Origin: CAYSNP01 sp964432485
GTDB taxonomy: Bacteria > Bacillota > Clostridia > Christensenellales > DTU072
DNA length: 37,547 nt
Assembly: GCA_964432485.1 (NCBI GenBank)
Contig: CAYSNP010000017.1
Location: 1 to 37,547, forward strand
Direction of reading: 5' to 3'
The first letter of the stretch is position 1; each line of letters begins with the position of its first letter. The translations under genes and the position numbers were made by a program. Positions 17,534 through 26,443 of this stretch are shown here, one piece after another. The notes beneath the pieces were generated by a model, which did not search any database, was not told the origin of the DNA, and was given only the letters and a program-made list of their open reading frames with translations.

Positions 17534-18322
17534 TTATTTCTTAATATTAAAAATGGTTTGAATTGCTCTTTTTAATAGCTTAGCAGGCATCAATTTACAA
17601 GAAAAGTAAAATATCTTTTTTTTTATACCGGCAACAGCAATCAAGGGAGGATGTTTTGCGGTAGCTGATTTGTATACTCTTTTAGCAACGCTCTCTGCAG
17701 TCATACCGTTTTGCTCTTGCTTGGCAAGGGCTTGGGACGCCCTTACTAGATTGTCATCATTAGTCTCATATACTTTTCGTACAAAAGAAAAGTCCGTCTT
17801 AGTCCCGCCCGGCAACACGTTGCAAATAGAAATGCCATATCTCTCAATTTCAGTAGCTAATGCTACAGTAAAAGCATTTAATGCAGCTTTAGAAGCGCAG
17901 TAATAAGGGTCATAGGGTATAGGCGCTACGCTTGCAAGCGAGCCGATAAGCACTATCCGTCCTCCGCCAGACTGCTTTTTCATAACATTTACGACCTTTT
18001 GGGTAGCATAAATTGCACCGAGCAAGTTTACATCAAATAAATACTTATAATCAGCTTGCAAAACTTTATCTATGGGAGCAACCATACTTGTACCTGAGGA
18101 ATATATCATTATATCAATGTGCCCAAAGGAGTTTTCAATTTCTTTTACTGCAGTATCGATTGTTGCGCAGTGAGCTGTGTCCACTTGATAGTTTTTTATC
18201 CTAGCATCCGGGGCAGGGTGTCTGGAACAATTGATAACTTGACAGCCTTGCTCCAAAAAAATCTTGGCACTTGCCAGGCCAATGCCGCTGGATGCTCCAA
18301 AAAGGAGTACAATTTTTTCCAT
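17534..18322 (-). CDS. Short-chain dehydrogenase/reductase (SDR), substrate unknown
   Basis: A 262-residue classical SDR. The N-terminal dinucleotide motif is GASSGIG (9-15), the catalytic serine is in GSLAS (about S128), and the YxxxK pair is Y141 and K145 in YYCASK. NVLPGGTKTDF follows as the usual PG motif. The C-terminal tail (about 225-262) is basic and hydrophobic, including KKKIFYFSCKLMPAKLLKRAI, and may sit on the membrane as in the DltE/YqjQ-like group. The reaction cannot be told from sequence. There is no visible ribosome binding site before the ATG, although the start matches the family N-terminus exactly. It sits 77 bases upstream of the lipoprotein gene, which has its own promoter. 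Confidence 0.85.
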   Translation of the reverse strand: MEKIVLLFGASSGIGLASAKIFLEQGCQVINCSRHPAPDARIKNYQVDTAHCATIDTAVKEIENSFGHIDIMIYSSGTSMVAPIDKVLQADYKYLFDVNLLGAIYATQKVVNVMKKQSGGGRIVLIGSLASVAPIPYDPYYCASKAALNAFTVALATEIERYGISICNVLPGGTKTDFSFVRKVYETNDDNLVRASQALAKQEQNGMTAESVAKRVYKSATAKHPPLIAVAGIKKKIFYFSCKLMPAKLLKRAIQTIFNIKK

Positions 18323-18408
18323 AAGCTAATTATTGACTTATTTTATTGATTTAGTAATAGTTTTTAATTATTTATCAGTTATTAGTTGCGCTAAAATGAT
18401 GGTTACTA

Positions 18409-18437
18409 TTGAAAAAAAACCGAACTTAATATATACT
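18409..18437 (+). promoter_or_regulatory. Sigma-A promoter of the GH2-GPH-mannosidase operon
   Basis: -35 TTGAAA (18409-18414), 17-bp spacer, -10 TATACT (18432-18437). The short leader carries two overlapping ribosome binding sites, AAGGAG (18454-18459) and AGGAGG (18461-18466); only the first has normal spacing to the ATG at 18469. Confidence 0.72.
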
Positions 18438-18468
18438 TATTGTAATAGTCAACAAGGAGAAGGAGGAT

Positions 18469-20220
18469 ATGGATAGAAGCGAATACCCTCGACCGCACTT
18501 TGCACGGGAGGGTTGGAAGTGCCTTAATGGCCAATGGGAGTTTGATATTCAAAGAGATAAGGAGCAGGATTATTTAACAAAAAAGAAGTATTTTTCCAAG
18601 ATTAACGTACCTTTTTGCCCTGAGAGTAAACTGTCCGGCATTGAATACAAGGGGAAAATGAAAAGCGTATGGTATCGCAGAAGTTTTACCGTTACAGCAG
18701 AACAATTAAAGGGTAGGGTGATACTGCATTTCGGAGCTGTAGATTATATAGCAAAAGTATATGTTAATGGAGAGCTTGCCGGCGAGCATATAGGCGGGCA
18801 TATCTCCTTTTCTTTTAATATTACCAAATTGTTGCAAGAGGGAGCAAACACTCTTGTAGTAAATGCTCAAGACAATACCGCAAGTCCCCGCATTCCTTCG
18901 GGCAAACAAAGTATGCTTGGCAGGAGCATGCTGGTAGTGTATACCGCAACTACCGGCATTTGGCAAAGCGTATGGTTGGAGTATGTTAACAAGTCTTATA
19001 TAAAATCGTGCAAAATAGAAGCTAATTGCAACACAAAAGAGGTTATAGCGCTTTTCAATACCAAGGCTTGCCTTGGAAAGAATGCAACAATGAAAGTCTA
19101 TTATCAGGACAATTTGTGCGCAAGTGCCGAATGTGCAATAGAAGAGGCATCTTTTGTGCTAAAAGCTAAGATAAAAGGCGAACTTCAGCTTTGGCAGCCG
19201 CTGGATGGCAAGCTATATGATATAGAATTGCAAATCAGCGATGGCAAGCAAGTGCTTGATAAGGTATCTACATATACAGGATTTAGGAAAATAGAGGTTG
19301 TAGGCAACTGCATACATATTAACGGTAAGCCTGTATTTCTTAGGCAGGTGCTTGATCAAGGCTACTATCCCGACGGTCTTTTAACTGCGCCTAGTGACAA
19401 GGATTTGTTGCAAGACATCAATATTGGCATTAAATTGGGTTTTAACGGTGCTCGCCCTCATCAAAAGGTATTTGAAGAGCGCTACTTATATTATGCGGAT
19501 AAAGCAGGGTATCTGCTTTGGGGCGAATTTCCTAATTGGGGCTCTTTTATGTTTGGAAAAAAGAGCAAAGCATTGGCAAACTTTTTATCCGAATGGCAAG
19601 AGGTTGTGGAGCGGGATTACAATCACCCAAGCATAATCGGCTGGTGTCCTTTGAACGAAACATACGGTATCTTTGGCTATGCCTCCGGGCAAGCATCAGC
19701 CGCTATTTATGAGCGGACTAAGCAGCTTGACCCCGAAAGGATTGTAATAGGCTCATCCGGCGGCTTTCTTTATAAGACGGATATTTGCGATATACATTCG
19801 TATACTCACAATCCCAAGCGCATTGTGCCTGTAGCCTTAAAGAGGAATAATGGGATAGCCTTTGGCATTGCAGGCAAGCTGATAGCTTTTTTTAACAAGC
19901 GATTTTTATCCCCTAAACAGTTAAAAGAATATCCGCTTTTTTTAAGCGAATTTGGTGGCATCACATTTCTTGCTGAGGGCAAAAGTTGGGGTTATCATTC
20001 TGAAATTAAAGCAGAAGAGGACTTTTTGCAGCTATATGAAGATATGGTGACAAGCATTTTAGACTGTCCTGACATTTGCGCTTTTTGCTATACTCAGCTA
20101 ACTGATGTGGAGCAAGAGCAAAATGGGCTAGTCAAGTACAACAGAACAGATAAATTTTCTTTGCAAGCAATAGAGAGAATTGCAGCAATTAATACCAAAA
20201 AAGCAAAAATCGAATTATAA
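18469..20220 (+). CDS. Glycoside hydrolase family 2, cytoplasmic
   Basis: A 583-residue retaining exo-glycosidase of GH2. The sugar-binding jelly roll covers about 1-175, an immunoglobulin-like domain 176-275, and the TIM barrel 276-583. The acid/base is Glu397 in GWCPLNET and the nucleophile Glu494 in LFLSEFGG. Length resembles beta-glucuronidase, but the C-terminal loop reads QLTDVEQEQNGLVKYNR and lacks the Asn-x-Lys motif that binds glucuronate in GusA, so a galactoside, glucoside or other uronate-free substrate is more likely. No signal peptide. It is first in an operon with a GPH symporter and a beta-mannosidase, implying hydrolysis of an imported oligosaccharide. Confidence 0.88.
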   Translation: MDRSEYPRPHFAREGWKCLNGQWEFDIQRDKEQDYLTKKKYFSKINVPFCPESKLSGIEYKGKMKSVWYRRSFTVTAEQLKGRVILHFGAVDYIAKVYVNGELAGEHIGGHISFSFNITKLLQEGANTLVVNAQDNTASPRIPSGKQSMLGRSMLVVYTATTGIWQSVWLEYVNKSYIKSCKIEANCNTKEVIALFNTKACLGKNATMKVYYQDNLCASAECAIEEASFVLKAKIKGELQLWQPLDGKLYDIELQISDGKQVLDKVSTYTGFRKIEVVGNCIHINGKPVFLRQVLDQGYYPDGLLTAPSDKDLLQDINIGIKLGFNGARPHQKVFEERYLYYADKAGYLLWGEFPNWGSFMFGKKSKALANFLSEWQEVVERDYNHPSIIGWCPLNETYGIFGYASGQASAAIYERTKQLDPERIVIGSSGGFLYKTDICDIHSYTHNPKRIVPVALKRNNGIAFGIAGKLIAFFNKRFLSPKQLKEYPLFLSEFGGITFLAEGKSWGYHSEIKAEEDFLQLYEDMVTSILDCPDICAFCYTQLTDVEQEQNGLVKYNRTDKFSLQAIERIAAINTKKAKIEL

Positions 20221-20233
20221 AGGAGCAACGCAA

Positions 20234-21733
20234 GTGATAAAAGAACTTAAAACATACACCAAAAAAGAAAGAAATATGTTCTTAGTTGGGTTGTATGGTC
20301 AAAATGTAATTTATAACGTTATTAGTGTGGGTTTAATGGTTTACTTTACTGATGCAGTTAAGATACCGGGCTATATAGTTGGCACAATAATGTTTATAGC
20401 TCGGCTTTGGGATGCCATCAATGACTATATTATGGGTGCAATTGTAGACAAAACACATAGTCGTTGGGGTAAATGCCGCCCATATTTAATTGTTATGCCC
20501 ATACCTATTTTTATAATTACGGTACTGTGTTTTGCATCTCCTACAACATATCCCGAAAATGCGGCAGCCACAGTAGCTTGGTGCGCTACAACTTATATTA
20601 TGTGGGGCATGATGTATACAATAAGTGATATTCCGCTATGGGGTATTACTGCACGAATGACAGAAGTAGAGCACGATAGGACTAAGTTAGTATCCGCTGC
20701 CCGAATAGCCGGCGGCATAGGGGCAATTATACCTATGGTTGGGCTGGTTGCGCTTGCAAGAGCCTTAATGGGACAGAGTATTTTAGGGCTTGATATTGAC
20801 TTGCGTATGGGTTTTATGATTACAGTAGCCCTTATGGCGGCTTTAGGCACAGCTACATTTCAGCTTGCAGGGATTGGAACAAGAGAACATGTGGCTGTGG
20901 TAGCCAATCAGGAACGATCTATGACTTCTAACCTAAAAATGGTATTTAAGAATAAGCCTTATATGCGAATTATTCTTTCCGGTATTATATCCAGCACAAA
21001 AAATATGATAATGGTCACCTCTGTGTATTTACTGCAATGGTATTTTGCAAACGGTGACCCCGGCAAAATTGCTCAATATACCATAACGCTTGGAGGTTCG
21101 GTATTGATAGGTAGTTTTGCCAGCATAGCTTTAGTGCCGACTCTTACAAAACGATTCGAAAAAAAGACCATTTACAATTGGGCGCATATTATATGTATTC
21201 CTCCGTTACTGTTAGCTTATATGTTATATTTATCAGTACCTGATATTGTGGGTACTGCCTATGAATATGTGCTAATGTTCTTATTCTTAATAGCAGGTGT
21301 TGCCACCGGCGCACCTATGGCATTGCAGTCTGATATGATTGCAGATAGCGTAAACTATTTGGAGCTTCAAACTGGGGAACGCACCGAGGGCGTTAGCTTT
21401 GCGGGGCAAACCTTTCTTGCTAAGTTTACTGCCGCAGTAGCAACTCTTATGGCAGGCATGGTGCTTGGATTTGTAAAATATACCGAGCAAGTGGACAATA
21501 TGCAAGCGGTAGCAGAAGCGGGCGGTATTGTAAGGGCGGATTTTCCTACAATTATGAATGCTCTTTGGATAATCACTACAATTTTACCTGCAATAGGATG
21601 TCTTTTGGCTATAATTCCAATTATTAAGTATCCTTTAACTAGGGCAATGAATAAGGATATAGCAGAAAAATTGCATATAATGAGAGCAAACAGCAAAAGC
21701 TTTAAAGACTCGTTAGATTTTGAGATGTGGTAA
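20234..21733 (+). CDS. GPH-family glycoside/sugar:cation symporter
   Basis: A 499-residue, 12-helix transporter of the glycoside-pentoside-hexuronide:cation family (MelB, XynP, UidB, YicJ relatives). The signature is in the loop after helix 2, DKTHSRWGKCRPYLI, followed by a long run of hydrophobic helices and a second repeat with MIADSVNYLELQTGERTEG between helices 10 and 11. Start choice: GTG at 20234 with AAGGAG eight bases upstream and 13 bases after the GH2 stop; a longer reading from 20180 would overlap GH2 and adds an unrelated tail. It should import the glycoside hydrolysed by the flanking GH2 enzymes with Na+ or H+. Confidence 0.9.
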   Translation: MIKELKTYTKKERNMFLVGLYGQNVIYNVISVGLMVYFTDAVKIPGYIVGTIMFIARLWDAINDYIMGAIVDKTHSRWGKCRPYLIVMPIPIFIITVLCFASPTTYPENAAATVAWCATTYIMWGMMYTISDIPLWGITARMTEVEHDRTKLVSAARIAGGIGAIIPMVGLVALARALMGQSILGLDIDLRMGFMITVALMAALGTATFQLAGIGTREHVAVVANQERSMTSNLKMVFKNKPYMRIILSGIISSTKNMIMVTSVYLLQWYFANGDPGKIAQYTITLGGSVLIGSFASIALVPTLTKRFEKKTIYNWAHIICIPPLLLAYMLYLSVPDIVGTAYEYVLMFLFLIAGVATGAPMALQSDMIADSVNYLELQTGERTEGVSFAGQTFLAKFTAAVATLMAGMVLGFVKYTEQVDNMQAVAEAGGIVRADFPTIMNALWIITTILPAIGCLLAIIPIIKYPLTRAMNKDIAEKLHIMRANSKSFKDSLDFEMW

Positions 21734-21759
21734 TCTGACCCTTAAAAAGTGAGGAGAAA

Positions 21760-24288
21760 ATGAAAATAGCTTTATCAGGAAATTGGCAACTGCGGAATAC
21801 TAAAAAACAAAGCTATATAACAGCTACTGTTCCGGGGGATGTTTTTTTGGCGTATTTAGAAGCCCATCTTATACCCGACCCATTTTCTGGCACCAATGAA
21901 AAGGATGCTTTTAAGTTAGCCAAAGATGACTTTGAGTATATTAAAAGATTTAATGTTACTGCAGATTTTTTGCAAGGTGACGAAGTATGCCTTGTGGCAG
22001 AACAAATAGATACCCTTGCCCATATTTTTATAAATGATTCACTAGTAGCTCAAGTTAGCAATGCCCATTGTACTCATCGGGTTGACATTAAGCAGTATCT
22101 TATTGAAGGCGAAAATATTATTAAAATAGTTTTATTTTCGCCTCTCAATTATATAGTCAAGCGCAATGCCGAAGATGCAATGCCTTTAAGGTTGGGGCAG
22201 GTTCAAGGCGTTGCGCATATTCGCAAGCCTCAATGCCATTTTGGCTGGGATTGGGGTCCCTTTTTGCCTATTATGGGTATCACTAGGGACATTTATCTAG
22301 AAAGTCACAGCAAAGCCAGGATAAGCAATATTAATGTTGAGCAAGTGCATAGCAAAGTAGATAACAAGACTTTAGTTGAGCTTAATATTGATGTGGATAT
22401 TGTTAAATTTACGGGAGAGTCCGAGCTTACAACAGAGGTTGCTATCAAAGAGCCTAGCGGTAAAGTATTAAAGTTAAAAGACAAAGGCACTCTTTTTAAC
22501 TTTATAATAACAGAGCCTCAGCTTTGGTGGACAAAGGAGCTCTCCGGCAGTCACTCCCAACCTTTATACGAAATACAAGCACAAGTCTTTTATAAGGGCA
22601 AAGTGTGTGACAGCGCAACTAAAAGAATAGGGCTGCGAACTATTGAACTGCTTAAAGAAAAAGATAAATTCGGCTCTAATTTTCAATTTATTCTAAATGG
22701 TGTGCCTCTCTTTATCAAAGGCGCGGACTATATCCCTGCCGATGCAATGATTACCAGAGCGGCGGACAAATATGCTTATTATATAGATGCAATGCTGGCC
22801 GCTAATATGAATATGGTTAGGATTTGGGGCGGAGGATATTACGAATTGGACGCTTTTTATGACTATTGCGACGAAAAAGGCTTGCTGGTATGGCAAGATT
22901 TTCCATTTGCATGTATGCCATATCCCTTTTATAATAAAGCCTTTTTAATTAATGTAATCAGAGAGGTGCAATCCAATGTAGCACGCCTTAAACATCACGC
23001 CAGCCTTGCTTTATGGTGCGGCAATAACGAAATTGAGCTAATGACTCCTACTTGGATACATAGACAAAAGCTGATTAAATGGACTAAAAAGTTCTTTTAT
23101 GATATTTTGCCAAATGAAATAAGGCGACAAGATAATGCTACTCCTTACGCTCCGGGCTCGCCTACATCTTTTGAGTTCTTAAAAAAAGTAAACAGCGAAC
23201 ATTACGGTTGCAAACATATATGGAGTGTTTGGCACGGGCTTAAACCTGTATCCTATTACAAAAAACTTTACCCCCGTTTTACTACTGAGTTTGGATTGCA
23301 ATCTATGCCTAGTTTGGATATGATAAGCACTTTTGCCAAAAAAGAGGACTTTTCTCTTTCATCTCCTGTTATGGAAACTCATCAAAAATGCTTAGACGGC
23401 AATGATAAAATGCTGTTTTATCTGGCAAATCAATTTGCCTTGCCAAATGATTTTAAGGATTTGCCTTATTTAACGGGGCTTACTCAATCGCTGGCCATTT
23501 GCGAGGCGGTAGAGCATATGCGCAGGCACAAAGGCAGATGCAACGGAGCGCTTTATTGGCAGCTAAATGATTGCTGGGGAGTGTCCAGTTGGTCAAGCAT
23601 AGACTACTTAGGTAAGTATAAACCTCTGCAATATAGAATTAAAGATGCTTTTGCTCCGCTTAGCGTTTCATTAGAAATTCATAAAAACCAAGTGGATTTA
23701 TATCTTATAAATGATTTAGCCGAAGAGCAAAATGTAGCAATTGAATATGGAATAATGGACTTTTATGGCAATGATTTGCTTAAATCTAACTTGCCAAGTA
23801 TAGATGTAGATTTTCTTTCAATTCATAAGATAAATAGTATTAATACCGAGTTTTTATCAAGACAGCAAAAAAGAAGTTGTGTTTTTTATGCTCGCCTTTA
23901 TCAAGACTCTAAACTAATTATGCAAAAGACAGCTACTTTTGTAAAAGACAAAAAGTTGTCCTTGCCTGCTCAAGACATAGGCTATACTGTAAAAAGAGAA
24001 AGCGATATGGTATGGCTGGATATTCAAGCAAAGCATTTTGCAAGACAGGTAGAGGTAGGAGGGCTAAGCGTGCCGCTTAGCGACAACTATTTTGATTTGC
24101 TGCCGGAAGAGAGAAAAATAATTTCCTTTAGACTTGATAAGGATACCCCCTTAAAGGATATACGAATAAATTGTGTTAATAATATTACAAACACTCAAAG
24201 CAACCTTGCCAACTTGGTGCTGCGTGCAAGAGTAAGGACTAAACCTTTTAATTTGCTTAGCTCTTTGCTATATACAATCAAAAAATAA
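21760..24288 (+). CDS. Beta-mannosidase (GH2), cytoplasmic
   Basis: An 842-residue GH2 enzyme of the beta-mannosidase group. The N-terminal sugar-binding domain ends in the subgroup hallmark RKPQCHFGWDWGP (155-167). The barrel has NMVRIWGGGYYELDAFYDYCDEKG, acid/base Glu424 in WCGNNEIE and nucleophile Glu510 in FTTEFGLQSMPS, in the same order as in characterised beta-mannosidases. A C-terminal Ig-like domain covers about 640-830. No signal peptide. It probably releases non-reducing beta-mannose from mannan or N-glycan-core oligosaccharides brought in by the upstream symporter. GAGGAG lies a few bases before the ATG, 26 bases after the transporter gene. Confidence 0.92.
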   Translation: MKIALSGNWQLRNTKKQSYITATVPGDVFLAYLEAHLIPDPFSGTNEKDAFKLAKDDFEYIKRFNVTADFLQGDEVCLVAEQIDTLAHIFINDSLVAQVSNAHCTHRVDIKQYLIEGENIIKIVLFSPLNYIVKRNAEDAMPLRLGQVQGVAHIRKPQCHFGWDWGPFLPIMGITRDIYLESHSKARISNINVEQVHSKVDNKTLVELNIDVDIVKFTGESELTTEVAIKEPSGKVLKLKDKGTLFNFIITEPQLWWTKELSGSHSQPLYEIQAQVFYKGKVCDSATKRIGLRTIELLKEKDKFGSNFQFILNGVPLFIKGADYIPADAMITRAADKYAYYIDAMLAANMNMVRIWGGGYYELDAFYDYCDEKGLLVWQDFPFACMPYPFYNKAFLINVIREVQSNVARLKHHASLALWCGNNEIELMTPTWIHRQKLIKWTKKFFYDILPNEIRRQDNATPYAPGSPTSFEFLKKVNSEHYGCKHIWSVWHGLKPVSYYKKLYPRFTTEFGLQSMPSLDMISTFAKKEDFSLSSPVMETHQKCLDGNDKMLFYLANQFALPNDFKDLPYLTGLTQSLAICEAVEHMRRHKGRCNGALYWQLNDCWGVSSWSSIDYLGKYKPLQYRIKDAFAPLSVSLEIHKNQVDLYLINDLAEEQNVAIEYGIMDFYGNDLLKSNLPSIDVDFLSIHKINSINTEFLSRQQKRSCVFYARLYQDSKLIMQKTATFVKDKKLSLPAQDIGYTVKRESDMVWLDIQAKHFARQVEVGGLSVPLSDNYFDLLPEERKIISFRLDKDTPLKDIRINCVNNITNTQSNLANLVLRARVRTKPFNLLSSLLYTIKK

Positions 24289-24290
24289 GA

Positions 24291-24317
24291 AAAGCCCTGC
24301 AAAAAGGGCTTTTTTTT
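24291..24317 (+). terminator. Bidirectional terminator between beta-mannosidase and rpsT
   Basis: AAAGCCCT (24291-24298), six-base loop, AGGGCTTT (24305-24312), then T to 24317. The A-rich 5' flank gives a T-rich tail on the other strand too, so it can end the convergent rpsT transcript. Confidence 0.88.
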
Positions 24318-24343
24318 AAGATTTGCTTAATGATAACTGTACT

Positions 24344-24634
24344 TTATTCGGCTTTGGCTAACTCAAGCTCCTTTTTTAAGTCTGATAAGGCTTTGCTGGC
24401 ATGAGCAACCTTTCTTGCCGCATTGTTTTTCTTATAAACGCCATCGCTTTTAGCTCTGTCTATTAGGCTAACCGTTTGGGGCAACAACTGCTCCGCACTT
24501 TCCACATCCGCTACATTAATAGCGGCGTAATACTTCTTTAACGCATTTTTAACACGGGTCTTTTTTGCTTTATTGGCGGCATTAGCTTTTTGGCTGGTGA
24601 TTAGGCGCTTTTTTTGTGATTTTATATTAGGCAT
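24344..24634 (-). CDS. rpsT: 30S ribosomal protein S20
   Basis: A 96-residue basic helical protein that binds the 5' domain and helix 44 of 16S rRNA early in 30S assembly. It begins MPNIKSQKKRLITSQKANAAN and has the KNALKKYY and KKNNAARKVAHASKAL segments typical of S20, with an acidic tail. Strong AAGGAGAGG site before the ATG. It is divergent from gpr, the arrangement often seen in endospore formers, and has its own promoter. Confidence 0.96.
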   Translation of the reverse strand: MPNIKSQKKRLITSQKANAANKAKKTRVKNALKKYYAAINVADVESAEQLLPQTVSLIDRAKSDGVYKKNNAARKVAHASKALSDLKKELELAKAE

Positions 24635-24673
24635 CCAACCTCTCCTTGTGTATATCGTTTTTTACGCTTGCTT

Positions 24674-24702
24674 ATTCTATCATATATAATTTACATTTGC
24701 AA
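24674..24702 (-). promoter_or_regulatory. Sigma-A promoter of rpsT
   Basis: On the minus strand: -35 TTGCAA (24702-24697), 17-bp spacer, -10 TAGAAT (24679-24674). The leader is about 35 bases with AAGGAG near its end. Confidence 0.65.
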
Positions 24703-24718
24703 TTAAAATAATCATATT

Positions 24719-25588
24719 TTGAAAAGTTTTGGCAATAAAACCTATTATATGGAATTGGATTACAATAGGCTTTTTACAGGGTTTGCCGATTTAGGTTCAC
24801 TTAAAGAAGCGCATACTAAAAAGCGGCTGTCTTTTGGTAAAGTAATAGAAGAGAAATATATTTTGCCCCCTAGCGAGGCTTGTAACAAAAACGATATTTA
24901 CTTTAATTTAAGAATAAAGGAAGGGCTCTATTTTAAGCAAGACCTAAAAGATGCTCTTTCTGCCGCTCTTAGCAATTGTGTTGCTCATCTTTTATCTAAT
25001 TACGGATATAAGCAAGGTGATTTGGTAATGGTTATAGGGCTGGGGAATCAAGGTATGATAGCAGATTCCTTAGGCAGTAAAACGCTGGAAGGGCTAAATA
25101 TTACAGCACATTTAATCAGAAGAGAGGCTATGAGCGACTCTGGCAATCTTTGCGGGCTTGGCAGCAGCGTAAGCGGAGTAACCGGGATAGAGTCTTACGA
25201 TATTATCAGAGGGGTTGTGGATAGACTGCATCCTAGCATTATTATAGCGGTTGACACTTTAGCTTGTAGCGATATAGATAAGTTTCAGCGTATTATCCAA
25301 GTCAACAACACAGGGATAGAGCCGGGCGGCGGCATTAACAACCCTAAAAAGAAGCTGTCTTTTTCGACCTTAAAAATCCCGGTAATAGCAATAGGAGTGC
25401 CGCTTGTTATCTATGCTACCGATATTTTAAAAGCATTTCTGCAGGACAACAATAGCTGCAATATAAAAAAGGAGTTAGGAGCTAACCTTATTTCGTTAGT
25501 TGTCACCAGTAAGGAAATAGATATTGTGGTAGAGGACTTTGCCAAAGTAATATCTAAGGCTATAAATATTTGCTGTTCTAAGATTTAG
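24719..25588 (+). CDS. gpr: Spore germination protease GPR
   Basis: GPR (289 residues) is the aspartic-type protease that degrades small acid-soluble DNA-binding proteins at spore germination. Conserved blocks are VMVIGLGN, then IADSLG with D116, GVTGIESYDIIRGVVD, IIIAVDTLAC with D179, and PVIAIGVPLV; the two aspartates correspond to the pair considered essential in Bacillus megaterium GPR. The N-terminus is shorter than in Bacillus, so zymogen processing may differ. Start is uncertain: TTG at 24719 has no ribosome binding site, and an in-frame ATG at 24749 lacks one too. No convincing sigma-G promoter is visible. Its presence indicates an endospore-forming lineage. Confidence 0.87.
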   Translation: MKSFGNKTYYMELDYNRLFTGFADLGSLKEAHTKKRLSFGKVIEEKYILPPSEACNKNDIYFNLRIKEGLYFKQDLKDALSAALSNCVAHLLSNYGYKQGDLVMVIGLGNQGMIADSLGSKTLEGLNITAHLIRREAMSDSGNLCGLGSSVSGVTGIESYDIIRGVVDRLHPSIIIAVDTLACSDIDKFQRIIQVNNTGIEPGGGINNPKKKLSFSTLKIPVIAIGVPLVIYATDILKAFLQDNNSCNIKKELGANLISLVVTSKEIDIVVEDFAKVISKAINICCSKI

Positions 25589-25622
25589 TAAAATATGCTG
25601 CCTGCTTAGAATATATTAAACT

Positions 25623-26375
25623 ATGCGTATAGGTCTGATTGATTCGGGCATTGGCGGGCTTAATATCCTTTCCTTATGCTTAAAAGTTTTTGATGATTGC
25701 AGCTATGACTACCTTGCGGATACCTTATATGCTCCTTTCGGTACCCAAAATACCGCTTTTCTTACTAAAAGGTTGTTAGCCGATATAGAGTTTCTGGCAA
25801 GCCGTAATGCAGATTTAATTATACTTGCCTGCAATACAGCCTCTTGTCTTATGGGGGATAGCTTGCCCAATATAATAGGTATTCAGCCTGATATAGCTCA
25901 AGCGTGTAAAGGCACACAAGGTAAAGTGCTAGTCCTTTCTACGCCTATTACCGCCCGCTTTGCCGCACTAAGCAACACTGCTATGCACAACGCAAGGATT
26001 AAGTTGATTGGGGATGCTTATCTTGCACCGTTAATTGAATGCTACGCACCTGATTTTGATAAGGTAATGCCTTACTTTTTACAATTGATAGAAAAAGATT
26101 TGGATTGCAAAGCCATTGTGCTGGGGTGCACGCATTATCTTTTTTTGCAAAAGCATATCCATAAAGCCTTACCTTATATAGACATATATAGTTATGAAAA
26201 TAGCTTAACAAACAACCTTTTTTTGTTAAAAAACAGGTTTTCAAGTATACATTCCTCTCAAAGAGTTATCAATTTATTATTTACAAGCAGTGCAAATATC
26301 TACTCTGCCATTGAGATTGCAAAGCAAGCCTGCCCTAAATATAAAATATTTAGCGCAATTGTTAAAATCCCTTGA
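25623..26375 (+). CDS. murI: Glutamate racemase
   Basis: MurI (250 residues, slightly short) interconverts L- and D-glutamate for peptidoglycan. The start IGLIDSGIGGL gives D7 and S8. The two catalytic cysteines are C70 in ACNTAS and C169 in LGCTHY. The C-terminal part after about residue 185 is weakly conserved. No clear ribosome binding site precedes the ATG, 34 bases after gpr, so expression may be low or coupled to gpr. Confidence 0.9.
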   Translation: MRIGLIDSGIGGLNILSLCLKVFDDCSYDYLADTLYAPFGTQNTAFLTKRLLADIEFLASRNADLIILACNTASCLMGDSLPNIIGIQPDIAQACKGTQGKVLVLSTPITARFAALSNTAMHNARIKLIGDAYLAPLIECYAPDFDKVMPYFLQLIEKDLDCKAIVLGCTHYLFLQKHIHKALPYIDIYSYENSLTNNLFLLKNRFSSIHSSQRVINLLFTSSANIYSAIEIAKQACPKYKIFSAIVKIP

Positions 26376-26380
26376 TACTT

Positions 26381-26402
26381 CCTTGTAAAAATGCAAGGTT
26401 TA
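26381..26402 (+). terminator. Possible weak terminator after murI
   Basis: CCTTG (26381-26385) pairs with CAAGG (26394-26398) and is followed by TTTATATT. It overlaps the promoter of the next gene, so the two signals would compete. Only five base pairs. Confidence 0.3.
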
Positions 26403-26411
26403 TATTATAAT
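26383..26411 (+). promoter_or_regulatory. Sigma-A promoter of the EF-G-like gene
   Basis: -35 TTGTAA (26383-26388), 17-bp spacer, perfect -10 TATAAT (26406-26411), then AAGGAGG shortly before the ATG at 26444. Confidence 0.7.
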
Positions 26412-26443
26412 GGGTAAGAGTTTTATTTTGAAGGAGGATTTAT

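Noticed and set aside
18469..20220. Calling the first GH2 enzyme beta-glucuronidase (uidA)
   Set aside because: Length fits, but the Asn-x-Lys motif needed for glucuronate recognition is not seen near the C-terminus.
20180..20233. Longer N-terminus for the GPH symporter overlapping the GH2 gene
   Set aside because: The 18 added residues are hydrophilic and unrelated, while GTG at 20234 has an ideal ribosome binding site.
24720..24750. Sigma-G promoter for gpr
   Set aside because: No element with acceptable -35 and -10 matches and spacing could be found in the 84-base divergent gap.
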